From Aquirhabdus sp. (GTDB taxonomy: Bacteria; Pseudomonadota; Gammaproteobacteria; Pseudomonadales; Moraxellaceae), in the NCBI GenBank assembly GCA_030151145.1, contig JASLEL010000065.1, forward strand, positions 1-13,188: 13,188 nucleotides of DNA. The letters are read 5' to 3'. This document shows positions 6,971 to 13,188 of the stretch, one piece after another. A program made the translations under genes and the position numbers. Within the stretch, counting starts at the first letter, position 1; every line of letters starts with the position of its first letter. The notes beneath the pieces were generated by a model, which saw only the letters and a list, made by a program, of their open reading frames with translations, had not been told where the DNA came from and ran no database searches.

Positions 6971-7450
6971 ATGAAACATCCTGTTCAGCCTTTTCATAAA
7001 CATGCGGTCTATAGAGACGGCGCCAAGGCTTCTGAAACTTCCTGCATTCCAAGCAAACTAAAAATGATCCAGTCGCATATCGACGATCTGAACCGCTTAA
7101 CTGGGCTGGCGTTGCCTGTCCTGTTGCGTTTTTTGCCTGCACAAAACCACTGGCAGGTTGCTTCGCTGGATGGCGAAACCTTGAGTATCGCAACAGAACA
7201 TTTTGCTGCGGCAAGCAGCCTCAGGTACATACAGCATCAAGTCATCAAGGTGCTTCAGCAAATTCCTGAATTTGCCTCGGTGCAACACCTGAAAGTTGTG
7301 ATAGAGACCCAGCCCAAGCCTAAAACGGTGACCCGCAAGGCCCTGCCTGCACTCACTCCGGAGATTCGACAGACGCTGGATGACGCTGCATCCATGTTTC
7401 AAGATGCCGATATTAGCGAAACATTTCGGCGTCTGGCAAGAAAACAATGA
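6971..7450 (+). CDS. dciA: DciA family helicase loader (DUF721)
   Basis: A 159-residue protein with a DUF721/DciA domain at about 30-112 (LNRLTGLALPVLLRFLPAQN, LSIATEHFAAASSLRYIQHQ, VIKVLQQIPEFASVQHLKVV) and a charged, helical C-terminal tail with LTPEIRQTLDDAASMFQDAD and ETFRRLARK, typical of the family. DciA is the ancestral loader or activator of the replicative helicase DnaB in bacteria lacking DnaC. Position supports the call, since dciA is found beside lpxC in pseudomonads. No upstream in-frame ATG, GTG or TTG occurs before a TAA at 6932, so the ATG at 6971 is the first available start, although its ribosome-binding site is weak. TATATA (6928-6933) resembles a -10 box but lacks a matching -35. 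It converges on lpxC. Confidence 0.85.
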   Translation: MKHPVQPFHKHAVYRDGAKASETSCIPSKLKMIQSHIDDLNRLTGLALPVLLRFLPAQNHWQVASLDGETLSIATEHFAAASSLRYIQHQVIKVLQQIPEFASVQHLKVVIETQPKPKTVTRKALPALTPEIRQTLDDAASMFQDADISETFRRLARKQ

Positions 7451-7467
7451 TGAACGGGTACGAAAAC

Positions 7468-7480
7468 GTTACAGTGTAAC
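7468..7480. repeat. Short palindrome in the dciA/lpxC convergent gap
   Basis: GTTACA and TGTAAC flank a single central G, with GGGTA upstream and TACCC downstream as outer complementary arms (asymmetric by seven bases). T-rich runs lie about 30 bases further on (7510-7527). It could be a weak terminator for dciA, but the stem is AT-rich and not adjacent to the T-run. Confidence 0.3.
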
Positions 7481-7551
7481 TACCCATAGAATCACGGGCA
7501 GAAGTGTTATTTTTGATTATTTTTTATGCAAAATCACCGCAGTAATGCCTA

Positions 7552-8466
7552 TTATTCCGCAGAAATATAGGAAATCGGACATTGATTCTTGTCATCAAAT
7601 GTCACAATTTCGTAGGCGTCAGGACGGTCCAACAGCGCGCGCAGGAGCTGGTTGTTGAGTGCATGACCGGATTTATAGCCGTCAAACTGACCGATAATGG
7701 GATGACCAAACAGGTAGAGGTCACCCACCGCATCCAGCATCTTGTGCCGGACAAACTCATCGGCAAAGCGCAGACCGTCTTCATTGACGATGCCATGATC
7801 ATCGACCACGATGGCATTGTCGAGACTGCCACCTAAGGCGAGATTATTGGCCTGCAGATACTCAATGTCGCGCAGGAAGCCAAACGTGCGAGCGTGGCTC
7901 AGCTCTTCGACATAAGACGTGGTCGAAAAATCCAGCTCGGCATGGTTATGCGCTTCATCAAAGGCCGGATGATCAAAATCAATGGTGAATTTCACCCGGA
8001 AGCCGTCATGTGGCACAAACGTGGCACGTTTGTCCTGCACGGTGACCTCGACGGGCTTGATGATCTTGGCAAAACGCTTGGGTGCATCCTGCTCGGCAAT
8101 ACCGGCGGTCTGCAGCAAGAAGATGAAGGGACCGGCACTGCCATCCATGATCGGAATTTCAGGCGAAGTGACATCGATCATGACATTGTCGATGCCGAGG
8201 CCCGCAAGCGCGCTCATCAGATGCTCGACAGTCCCGATACGCACCCCATCGACTTCCAGATTGGAGGACATGGTGGTCTCATGGACAAGTAGGGCTTGTG
8301 CTGGAATCTCAACAGGCGGATCAAGGTCTGTACGCCGAAAAACAATCCCGCCATCTACAACATGCGGACGTAAAGTCAGATAGACTTTTTGACCGCTGTG
8401 CAGTCCGACACCGGCGGCACGGATCGTTTGCCGTACGGTGCGTTGTCGGAGGGCTTTGTTGATCAT
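7552..8466 (-). CDS. lpxC: UDP-3-O-acyl-N-acetylglucosamine deacetylase
   Basis: A 304-residue protein matching the 305-residue E. coli LpxC end to end. LpxC is the zinc-dependent cytoplasmic deacetylase that commits material to lipid A. Zinc ligands are H82 (in GTVEHLMSALAGLGIDN), H241 and D245 (EFVRHKMLDAVGD). The catalytic base is E81, and the catalytic His is H268 in YKSGHALNN. Other family blocks are AAGVGLHSGQKV (17-28), FRRTDLDPPV (43-52), PEIPIMDGSAGPF (102-114), SHARTFGFLRDIEYLQ (190-205) and LGGSLDNAIVVDD (211-223). A terminator separates it from ftsZ and it has its own promoter. The ATG has only a poor ribosome-binding site. The C-terminus, near which proteolytic regulation by FtsH acts in E. 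coli, ends SYISAE and differs from the enterobacterial tail. Confidence 0.98.
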   Translation of the reverse strand: MINKALRQRTVRQTIRAAGVGLHSGQKVYLTLRPHVVDGGIVFRRTDLDPPVEIPAQALLVHETTMSSNLEVDGVRIGTVEHLMSALAGLGIDNVMIDVTSPEIPIMDGSAGPFIFLLQTAGIAEQDAPKRFAKIIKPVEVTVQDKRATFVPHDGFRVKFTIDFDHPAFDEAHNHAELDFSTTSYVEELSHARTFGFLRDIEYLQANNLALGGSLDNAIVVDDHGIVNEDGLRFADEFVRHKMLDAVGDLYLFGHPIIGQFDGYKSGHALNNQLLRALLDRPDAYEIVTFDDKNQCPISYISAE

Positions 8467-8495
8467 ATTATTTCAAAATATTACAAAATTACTCC

Positions 8496-8524
8496 ATCGT
8501 AGCACCTATTTACGACGCTGCCAA
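8496..8524 (-). promoter_or_regulatory. Sigma70-type promoter of lpxC
   Basis: On the minus strand TTGGCA (8524-8519) and TACGAT (8501-8496) are separated by exactly 17 bases, placing the start of transcription near 8489, about 23 bases before the lpxC ATG. It lies just downstream of the ftsZ terminator. The -35 overlaps a TGCCAA/TTGGCA inverted repeat (8519-8536 region), a possible regulator site. Confidence 0.68.
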
Positions 8525-8581
8525 CTGGCATTGGCATGCAATGTGCGTTTTCTCACACCCCTGTGATGTTTTCGGCCTATA

Positions 8582-8613
8582 AAAAAGCCCGACTTTGAAA
8601 AGACGGGCTTTTT
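8582..8613 (-). terminator. Factor-independent terminator after ftsZ
   Basis: AAAAAGCCCG and CGGGCTTTTT form a perfect 10-bp stem with a 12-base loop. The minus-strand product ends in a run of six T residues before ATAGG. The loop can extend the stem further (CTTT/AAAG) past an A-A mismatch. It lies 46 bases after the ftsZ stop. Confidence 0.88.
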
Positions 8614-8659
8614 GGGAACCGGATGCTTGAGACCGATGAACGGCCTAGGGCATGCAGAC

Positions 8660-9829
8660 TCAGCGCTTTTGCTGGTTGCGCAGGAAATCTTGAATGCGCA
8701 GACCACCGCCAGCGCGTTCGGCCGCAGGGGCTTCCTGAGTCGGCAGTGGTGCATTGAGGCCTGAATGGCGGCGGTCAATGGCAGGTGCTTCACCATCATT
8801 CTGCAGCGGCTGCTGTTCACGACGCGGTGCCGCACGGCGGGTCGGTGCAGTCTGATCGTTACGGCTTAAGCCGGTCGCGATGACGGTGATACGCAGTTCT
8901 TCACCTGCATCTGGATCAACGACCATACCGTAGAAGATGTTGGCTTCGTCGAAGTCGGTGATCTGATTAATCACATCGGCGACTACGTCGAACTCGTGCA
9001 TCATGATGTTCTGGGCGGTGATATTGACCAGGAGACCCTGTGCGCCTTGCAGCAGGACATTGTCCAGCAGCGGGCTGCGGATGGCCATTTCGGTAGCCAA
9101 GCGCGCGCGATCATCACCACGCGCACTGCCGATGCCCATCATGGCATGACCGCGTGCCGTCATGGCGGAGCGGATGTCCGCGAAGTCGATGTTGATCATA
9201 CCGGGATTGATGATCAGGTCGGAGATGCCGCGCACCGCATTCAGCACCACATCGTCGGCACGCTTGAATGCATCGACCACGGAGATGTTGCTATAGACGC
9301 TCATCAGTTTGTCGTTGGGGATGGTGATCAGCGAGTCGACATATTGCGACAGCTCTTCGATGCCTTGCTCGGCAGCCTGACGGCGGCGTTTACCTTCAAA
9401 GCCAAACGGGGTGGTCACGACTGCGACGGTGAGGATGCCCATTTCTTTGGCGATCTCGGCGATCACGGGTGCAGCACCGGTCCCGGTACCACCACCCATA
9501 CCGGCGGTGATGAAGACCATATCGGAGCCCTGCAGGATCTCACGGATACGCTCATGCTCTTCTTGCGCAGCCAGACGGCCCACTTGCGGATCGGCGCCAG
9601 CGCCCAAGCCACGGCTGGTCTGCATGCCGAGCTGGATGCGATGCCCGGCGGACATGCGATCCAGCGCCTGACGGTCGGTATTGGCACAGACAAACGAGAC
9701 GCCTTTGATGCCTGAGCGCACCATGTGTTCAATGGCGTTACCGCCACCACCACCCACGCCAATCGCGGTAAAGCGTGCCAGTCCGTAGTTGTCTGTATTG
9801 TCGTCTTGCACCAATGTATATGCAGACAT
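8660..9829 (-). CDS. ftsZ: Cell division GTPase FtsZ
   Basis: A 389-residue tubulin-like GTPase that polymerises at midcell to form the Z-ring. The N-terminal GTPase domain has GVGGGGGNAIEHMV (24-37), the tubulin signature GGGTGTG (112-118), PFGFEGKRRRQAAEQG (141-156) and the T7-loop NIDFADIRSAM (213-223) with its catalytic aspartates. A variable linker (about 325-374) rich in Arg, Ala, Pro and Gln leads to the C-terminal peptide RIQDFLRNQQKR, corresponding to the FtsA/ZipA-binding 'IPxFLR' tail but with Gln-Asp where Pro-Ala is common. The ATG at 9829 is chosen because GGAGAA sits seven bases upstream; the longer reading would begin at a TTG at 9844. A terminator upstream separates it from ftsA. 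Confidence 0.98.
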   Translation of the reverse strand: MSAYTLVQDDNTDNYGLARFTAIGVGGGGGNAIEHMVRSGIKGVSFVCANTDRQALDRMSAGHRIQLGMQTSRGLGAGADPQVGRLAAQEEHERIREILQGSDMVFITAGMGGGTGTGAAPVIAEIAKEMGILTVAVVTTPFGFEGKRRRQAAEQGIEELSQYVDSLITIPNDKLMSVYSNISVVDAFKRADDVVLNAVRGISDLIINPGMINIDFADIRSAMTARGHAMMGIGSARGDDRARLATEMAIRSPLLDNVLLQGAQGLLVNITAQNIMMHEFDVVADVINQITDFDEANIFYGMVVDPDAGEELRITVIATGLSRNDQTAPTRRAAPRREQQPLQNDGEAPAIDRRHSGLNAPLPTQEAPAAERAGGGLRIQDFLRNQQKR

Positions 9830-10144
9830 GGTGTGGTTCTCCAAAATAATTACAAAAACATGCCAATATCAATAAAAGCAAAATCGACCCGCAGAGGATG
9901 TACGAACATGTCAGGAAAATGGTTACCGTAGTGCTTCACGACCTTCACCTTCATCGCACGATCATACGTTTAAATTCTGTTTTACATGCCCTTGCTGTCC
10001 GACAAACCGGCATCACACGATGCCCCTGACCAATAGGCCAATCGCCCTGACAGCATGCAAAAAACCGCCATGCACCTCTGCATGACGATCCAATCGCTTA
10101 TTCCATACCATCCCTGAGATGCAAGCCCGGTATCCTGCCAGGCC
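9830..10144 (-). other. Long ftsA-ftsZ intergenic region
   Basis: About 315 bases without a convincing gene. It holds a terminator next to ftsA (10059-10087), a second perfect hairpin GGCATC-ACAC-GATGCC (10009-10024), and then sequence that must carry the ftsZ promoter. A TATGAT on the minus strand (9966-9961) is a good -10 but no fitting -35 precedes it. A 34-codon minus-strand frame (9954-9850) starting MKVKVVKHYG has no ribosome-binding site, and I do not call it a gene. Confidence 0.6.
10059..10087 (-). terminator. Factor-independent terminator between ftsA and ftsZ
   Basis: On the minus strand CGTCATGCA and TGCATGGCG form a 9-bp stem (one T-G wobble) around the tetraloop GAGG, followed by one G and six T residues. 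It begins 57 bases after the ftsA stop. This is a textbook intrinsic terminator by structure, in a place where many bacteria have none. Confidence 0.8.
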
Positions 10145-11422
10145 TTAAAATACGGATTTCAAGAGATCCACGACACGGCGCCATGGCGTGACCATGAGAC
10201 GGTTGACGATCTGTTCGCCACGTCCGGCATCGCGATCATTCTCTTCGCTCCAGCGCTGGTTTTCGCTCTGGCTATAGAGCAACAGACCACTGGCACTGGC
10301 AAAGATCGGTCGATGCAGCAACGGCTTGCGGTCATCGCGAATCTCGACGCTGGCTGGATGGTTGCCGAGATGCACAGAGACGCCCAATGTCTCACGGGCT
10401 AGGCTCACGATGCCTTCGATCTGGCAGGCGGCACCCGCAAGAACTGCGCCATGACGCAAGACACCAAAAGCGCCCGAATCCAGCAGCAGATGGCGCACAT
10501 CGGTGAATATCTCTTCGTAGCGGGCGATGATGATATCCGCCAGATCCATACGGCTTAAGGTGAGGCCGGGACTGGTGCCCATGCCCGCCACATGAATCAT
10601 CTGATCGGCGCGAATCAAATCGCGATTGACACCACCATAGCGGACCTTGAGGCTCTCGGCCTGTTCGGTCGAGGTCTGCAGCACCGAGGCGATGTCGCGT
10701 GTGACATTATCGCCACCACAAGGCAGGGAATGACTTAACACCAGCCGGTTTTCCAGATAAACCGACACTTCGGTGGTCGCCGCACCGATGTCGATCAGGC
10801 ACACGCCATATTCTTTTTCGTCCGGCAGCAAAGTCGACTCTGCCGTCGCCAGATGCGAGATGACCATGCGCTCAACCCCGATATTGGCGATCTTGAGCGC
10901 CTTGTCGAGATTCTGCATGGTGCCGCTGGGCAGCATCATCAAATGATAATGCCCGGTGATGGTGGTGCCGACCATGTTAATCGGATATTCGGCCCATTCG
11001 TCGCTATCGTCGATCGAGACGCCGAGCGGGACCGCATTGATCAGGTAATGCGTCGGCAAGAGGTGGCTGCTCTTGGCCATCTCCAGCGTCCGGACGATTT
11101 CAGCCGTCGTGATATTGCCATTTGCAATCGGTGTGCGGCCCGATGCATTAAAACTCTGCATTTCGGGACTGGGAATCGAAACCCAGGCACTGTGGATACG
11201 GCAGTCAGCCATGTCTTCCGCCAAGGCGACCGCTTCCTTGATCGCGGAAACCACCTTGTCCATATTGCTGATCATGCCTTTGGTCATGCCGCGATTGCTG
11301 GCATGGCCCAGTCCAATGACCTCGATCCGATCTGCTGCGTGTACTCGGCCCACGAGCACAGCCACTTTATGTGTGCCGATATCGATGGCAACAATGGTCG
11401 GTATCGTTTCAGTTTCGCTCAT
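10145..11422 (-). CDS. ftsA: Cell division actin-like protein FtsA
   Basis: A 425-residue actin/Hsp70-fold ATPase that tethers FtsZ polymers to the inner membrane and recruits later divisome proteins. Seen in order: phosphate-1 loop IVAIDIGTHKVAVLVG (10-25), the FtsA-specific 1C region (about 80-160, with RIHSAWVSIPSPEMQSF), GVCLIDIGAATTEVSVY (206-222) as phosphate-2, HVAGMGTSPG (277-286), AVLAGAACQIEGI (326-338) as the adenosine loop, and a C-terminal amphipathic helix WRRVVDLLKSVF for membrane targeting. Two glycine-rich loops carry alanines where many FtsA proteins have Gly-Gly. The ATG at 11422 is preferred, with AGG eight bases upstream, over a GTG at 11428. It follows ftsQ after 96 bases and is followed by a terminator. 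Confidence 0.97.
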   Translation of the reverse strand: MSETETIPTIVAIDIGTHKVAVLVGRVHAADRIEVIGLGHASNRGMTKGMISNMDKVVSAIKEAVALAEDMADCRIHSAWVSIPSPEMQSFNASGRTPIANGNITTAEIVRTLEMAKSSHLLPTHYLINAVPLGVSIDDSDEWAEYPINMVGTTITGHYHLMMLPSGTMQNLDKALKIANIGVERMVISHLATAESTLLPDEKEYGVCLIDIGAATTEVSVYLENRLVLSHSLPCGGDNVTRDIASVLQTSTEQAESLKVRYGGVNRDLIRADQMIHVAGMGTSPGLTLSRMDLADIIIARYEEIFTDVRHLLLDSGAFGVLRHGAVLAGAACQIEGIVSLARETLGVSVHLGNHPASVEIRDDRKPLLHRPIFASASGLLLYSQSENQRWSEENDRDAGRGEQIVNRLMVTPWRRVVDLLKSVF

Positions 11423-11478
11423 TTCCACAGCCTATTTGTGTTGCTACAGTCTATCGTGATCTCATTATTTTGTTGCAT

Positions 11479-11507
11479 TTACCGTACCGTTACCTGACGG
11501 ACGGTAA
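11479..11507. repeat. Bulged hairpin between ftsQ and ftsA
   Basis: TTACCGT-A-CCGT and ACGGACGGTAA pair over 11 bp with a single bulged A around the loop TACCTG. It starts 12 bases after the ftsQ stop. No T-run follows on the minus strand, so it is not an obvious terminator. It may act as an RNA-stability or processing element, or as a protein-binding dyad near an ftsA promoter. Confidence 0.6.
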
Positions 11508-11518
11508 GCCTTGTGCCA

Positions 11519-12403
11519 TCAAAGCGCAGCCCCGCTCGCCGTTGTCCGCGTTTGCGCGGCCGGGGCCTGAACAGCAGGCTGAACCGCCGGTGCACTTTGG
11601 GGTACATTGCTGGTCGCCGCGACCGATACGGCATGCACCGCACCCCACTGGAGCGCCATGCCGTTGCGATAGCGCAGATCGACTGCGGCAATGCGCGGCC
11701 ATAACTCGCGGAGTTTATCGTCGCGCTGACCCAAATCGCTGAGCCGCTGCAGTTTCAGATTGGTTTGCTCCTGATCGACGATCACGCGCAAACCGGTATC
11801 AAACGCCATAAACCAAGTCATACGATCCGTGAGATACAGCTCGTTCAGCCGAATACCCAAGGGTGCAAACCATTGGTTAATGCGCTGAAACTGCTGCATG
11901 ATCGCCACAGACTGACTGACCGGACCATGCAGGAGCGGCAACTCGGGATGATCATGCTGACCAGCATCGCTAAAGATCGCGCCATCGCCGCTCAAGAGTC
12001 GGCCACTGCCCCAGCGGGCGATCGGCTGTCTTGGGATCACGCGGATCAGCAGGCCATCCGGCCAGTGACGGGTCACGGTGACACTGGCAACCCAAGACTG
12101 ACGCAATGCCGTATCGCGAATCCGCACCAGATCCGCCGTAAAATAATTCTCATGCACCAGCGGCTGAATGCTGGCCTGCAAAGCCTGCACTTCGGGTGCA
12201 GTCAGATCGCCAGTGATGATCACTTCGGCAACCGGCGCATGACGTAGCCGATGCACGACACCCCACACCCCTAAAGCACAGCCGATCAAGGCAGCCACGA
12301 TCAAGAGCCAGCTACCAAGACCTGACAGGCGGCTGCCCAGACTCATCTCTTGAGTCGCATCCGACGCAGATCGACGTCGCAGGGAGGAGGGGATTTGAGC
12401 CAT
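11519..12403 (-). CDS. ftsQ: Cell division protein FtsQ
   Basis: A bitopic inner-membrane divisome protein of 294 residues. A short basic cytoplasmic N-terminus (SSLRRRSASD) precedes a single transmembrane helix (about 32-50, WLLIVAALIGCALGVWGVV), a POTRA domain (about 57-125, starting VAEVIITGDL), and the FtsQ beta domain (about 126-256) with PRQPIARWGSG, PLLHGP, LTDRMTWFMAFDTGLRVIV and the diagnostic VDLRYRNGMALQW. FtsQ links the FtsBL complex and late divisome proteins. A tail of about 35 residues rich in Ala, Pro, Gln, Val and Thr follows. The ATG at 12403 is used; a GTG directly before it (12406) is equally possible. It begins about 22 bases after the ddlB stop, so the two genes are probably co-transcribed. 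Confidence 0.93.
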   Translation of the reverse strand: MAQIPSSLRRRSASDATQEMSLGSRLSGLGSWLLIVAALIGCALGVWGVVHRLRHAPVAEVIITGDLTAPEVQALQASIQPLVHENYFTADLVRIRDTALRQSWVASVTVTRHWPDGLLIRVIPRQPIARWGSGRLLSGDGAIFSDAGQHDHPELPLLHGPVSQSVAIMQQFQRINQWFAPLGIRLNELYLTDRMTWFMAFDTGLRVIVDQEQTNLKLQRLSDLGQRDDKLRELWPRIAAVDLRYRNGMALQWGAVHAVSVAATSNVPQSAPAVQPAVQAPAAQTRTTASGAAL

Positions 12404-12425
12404 CACGCGATTCTCGGCCTCATCT

Positions 12426-13188
12426 TTAGCCTGCGACAGCGGCAGGGGTCGTCGCCGTAGTCACTTGCGGCAGGGTCTGGCGCAGGATCTCGACACACAG
12501 GGCAGGGAAGTCAAAGCCGACCGCACGCGCCGCCATCGGCACCAGCGAATGATCGGTCATGCCGGGTACGGTATTGACTTCGAGCAACCAAAAACGGCCC
12601 TGTTCATCCTGCATGGCATCGACACGTCCCCAGCCGGTCGCGCCTACAGCTTCGAAAGCACGCAGCGCGAGGTCTTGCAGGGTTTTTTCTTCAATATCGG
12701 TGAGTCCGGACGGAATACCATACTGGGTATCGTTACGGATGTATTTGGCCTCATAGTCGTAGAAAGCGACGTCTTTGGGTGGTTGCAGGCGAATGACAGG
12801 CAGCACACGACCATTCAGCATGGCAATCGTAAACTCGCGACCGGTGATCCATTGTTCGGCCATCACCACAGCATCGTGGCGGGCAGCGGCGCGATAGGCC
12901 GGCTCAAGCTGCTCAAAGGTCTCGACCTTGCTCATGCCCACGCTTGAGCCTTCATGCACGGGTTTGATAATCAGCGGCAGACCTAAGTCACGTACGACAG
13001 CAGCAAAGTCGGTCGCGGCATCCAGCAGACGGTAGTCGGCAGTCGGCAGACCAACGCCACGCCACAGTTGTTTGGTACGGACTTTATCCATGCCGAGCGC
13101 CGAGGCCAGAATGCCCGATCCGGTATAGGGGATCTGCATCCACTCCAAGAGACCCTGAATCTGACCGTCCTCGCCACCACGACCATGC
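12426..13188 (-). CDS. ddlB: D-alanine--D-alanine ligase, N-terminus cut by the window end
   Basis: The visible 253 codons are the C-terminal five-sixths of a Ddl. The frame is open to the window edge and begins HGRGGEDGQIQGLLEWMQIP, the conserved N-terminal-domain loop of Ddl, so the internal TTG at 13148 is not a real start. Further motifs are YTGSGILASALGMDK, KPVHEGSSVGMSKV (ATP-grasp loop and substrate Ser), FYDYEAKYI with the active-site Tyr, GWGRVDAM, and LLEVNTVPGMTDHSLVPMAA with the Mg2+-binding Glu and Asn. The enzyme joins two D-alanines in the cytoplasm using ATP, for the peptidoglycan precursor. It is named ddlB rather than ddlA from its place ahead of ftsQ in the dcw cluster. A short Ala/Thr/Val-rich tail (TTATTPAAVAG) follows. 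Confidence 0.95.
   Translation of the reverse strand, partial: HGRGGEDGQIQGLLEWMQIPYTGSGILASALGMDKVRTKQLWRGVGLPTADYRLLDAATDFAAVVRDLGLPLIIKPVHEGSSVGMSKVETFEQLEPAYRAAARHDAVVMAEQWITGREFTIAMLNGRVLPVIRLQPPKDVAFYDYEAKYIRNDTQYGIPSGLTDIEEKTLQDLALRAFEAVGATGWGRVDAMQDEQGRFWLLEVNTVPGMTDHSLVPMAARAVGFDFPALCVEILRQTLPQVTTATTPAAVAG

Noticed and set aside
7451..7551. A factor-independent terminator for dciA or lpxC
   Set aside because: The palindrome at 7468-7480 is AT-rich and not adjacent to the T-runs, so I list only a repeat at low confidence.
8996..9715. A 239-codon plus-strand frame opposite ftsZ
   Set aside because: It is the antisense shadow of ftsZ, rich in His, Asp and Gly as expected from reversed GTPase codons, with no independent support.
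9850..9954. A 34-codon minus-strand frame upstream of ftsZ (MKVKVVKHYG...), as a possible leader peptide
   Set aside because: No ribosome-binding site, no attenuator-like codon run, and no recognisable similarity. The terminator lies upstream of it rather than downstream.
10853..11497. A 214-codon plus-strand frame opposite ftsA
   Set aside because: Antisense shadow of a certain gene; no ribosome-binding site or family resemblance.
1..13188. A hidden mobile element, CRISPR array, toxin-antitoxin or defence system
   Set aside because: No transposase, integrase, terminal repeats, regularly spaced repeats or defence-type domains were seen. Nearly all coding sequence is conserved housekeeping or known conserved families.

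Overview
This window reads as chromosomal housekeeping DNA from a gammaproteobacterium of the Pseudomonadales, most likely a Moraxellaceae-like lineage of moderate GC. The evidence is the order ddlB-ftsQ-ftsA-ftsZ-lpxC on the minus strand, a DciA (DUF721) gene convergent with lpxC, an M23 peptidase gene divergent from dciA, and a GshA of the E. coli type. The genus cannot be fixed from this window alone.

Layout. The left part (1-5743) is a mixed set of metabolic and conserved genes: a strictosidine-synthase-like beta-propeller protein (+), a secreted DUF3617 protein (-), a small conserved-looking gene on the minus strand that is broken by a frameshift, glutamate-cysteine ligase gshA (+), the quinone-linked disulfide oxidase dsbB (+), a YcgN-type cysteine-cluster protein (-) and a DUF1348/NTF2-like protein (+). 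The middle (5744-7551) holds a strong bidirectional terminator, a periplasmic M23 peptidase (-) and dciA (+). The right part (7552-13188) is the distal end of the division and cell-wall (dcw) cluster on the minus strand, transcribed ddlB (partial, cut by the window end), ftsQ, ftsA, ftsZ, lpxC.

How the genes work together. Ddl makes D-Ala-D-Ala for peptidoglycan, FtsQ/FtsA/FtsZ build the divisome, LpxC commits UDP-GlcNAc derivatives to lipid A, and the M23 protein probably trims or regulates trimming of peptidoglycan. GshA and DsbB are both thiol-redox proteins, one cytoplasmic and one in the inner membrane. They may be co-transcribed.

Regulatory layout is the most informative non-coding signal. 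The dcw tail is not one uninterrupted transcription unit: a factor-independent terminator lies between ftsA and ftsZ, another between ftsZ and lpxC, and lpxC has a good sigma70-type promoter of its own. A bulged hairpin sits between ftsQ and ftsA. I found no mobile element, CRISPR array, tRNA or rRNA, and no candidate for a previously undescribed multi-gene system. The points worth a second look are small-scale: a frameshifted small gene, operator-like dyads, and residue changes in FtsA and the M23 peptidase.
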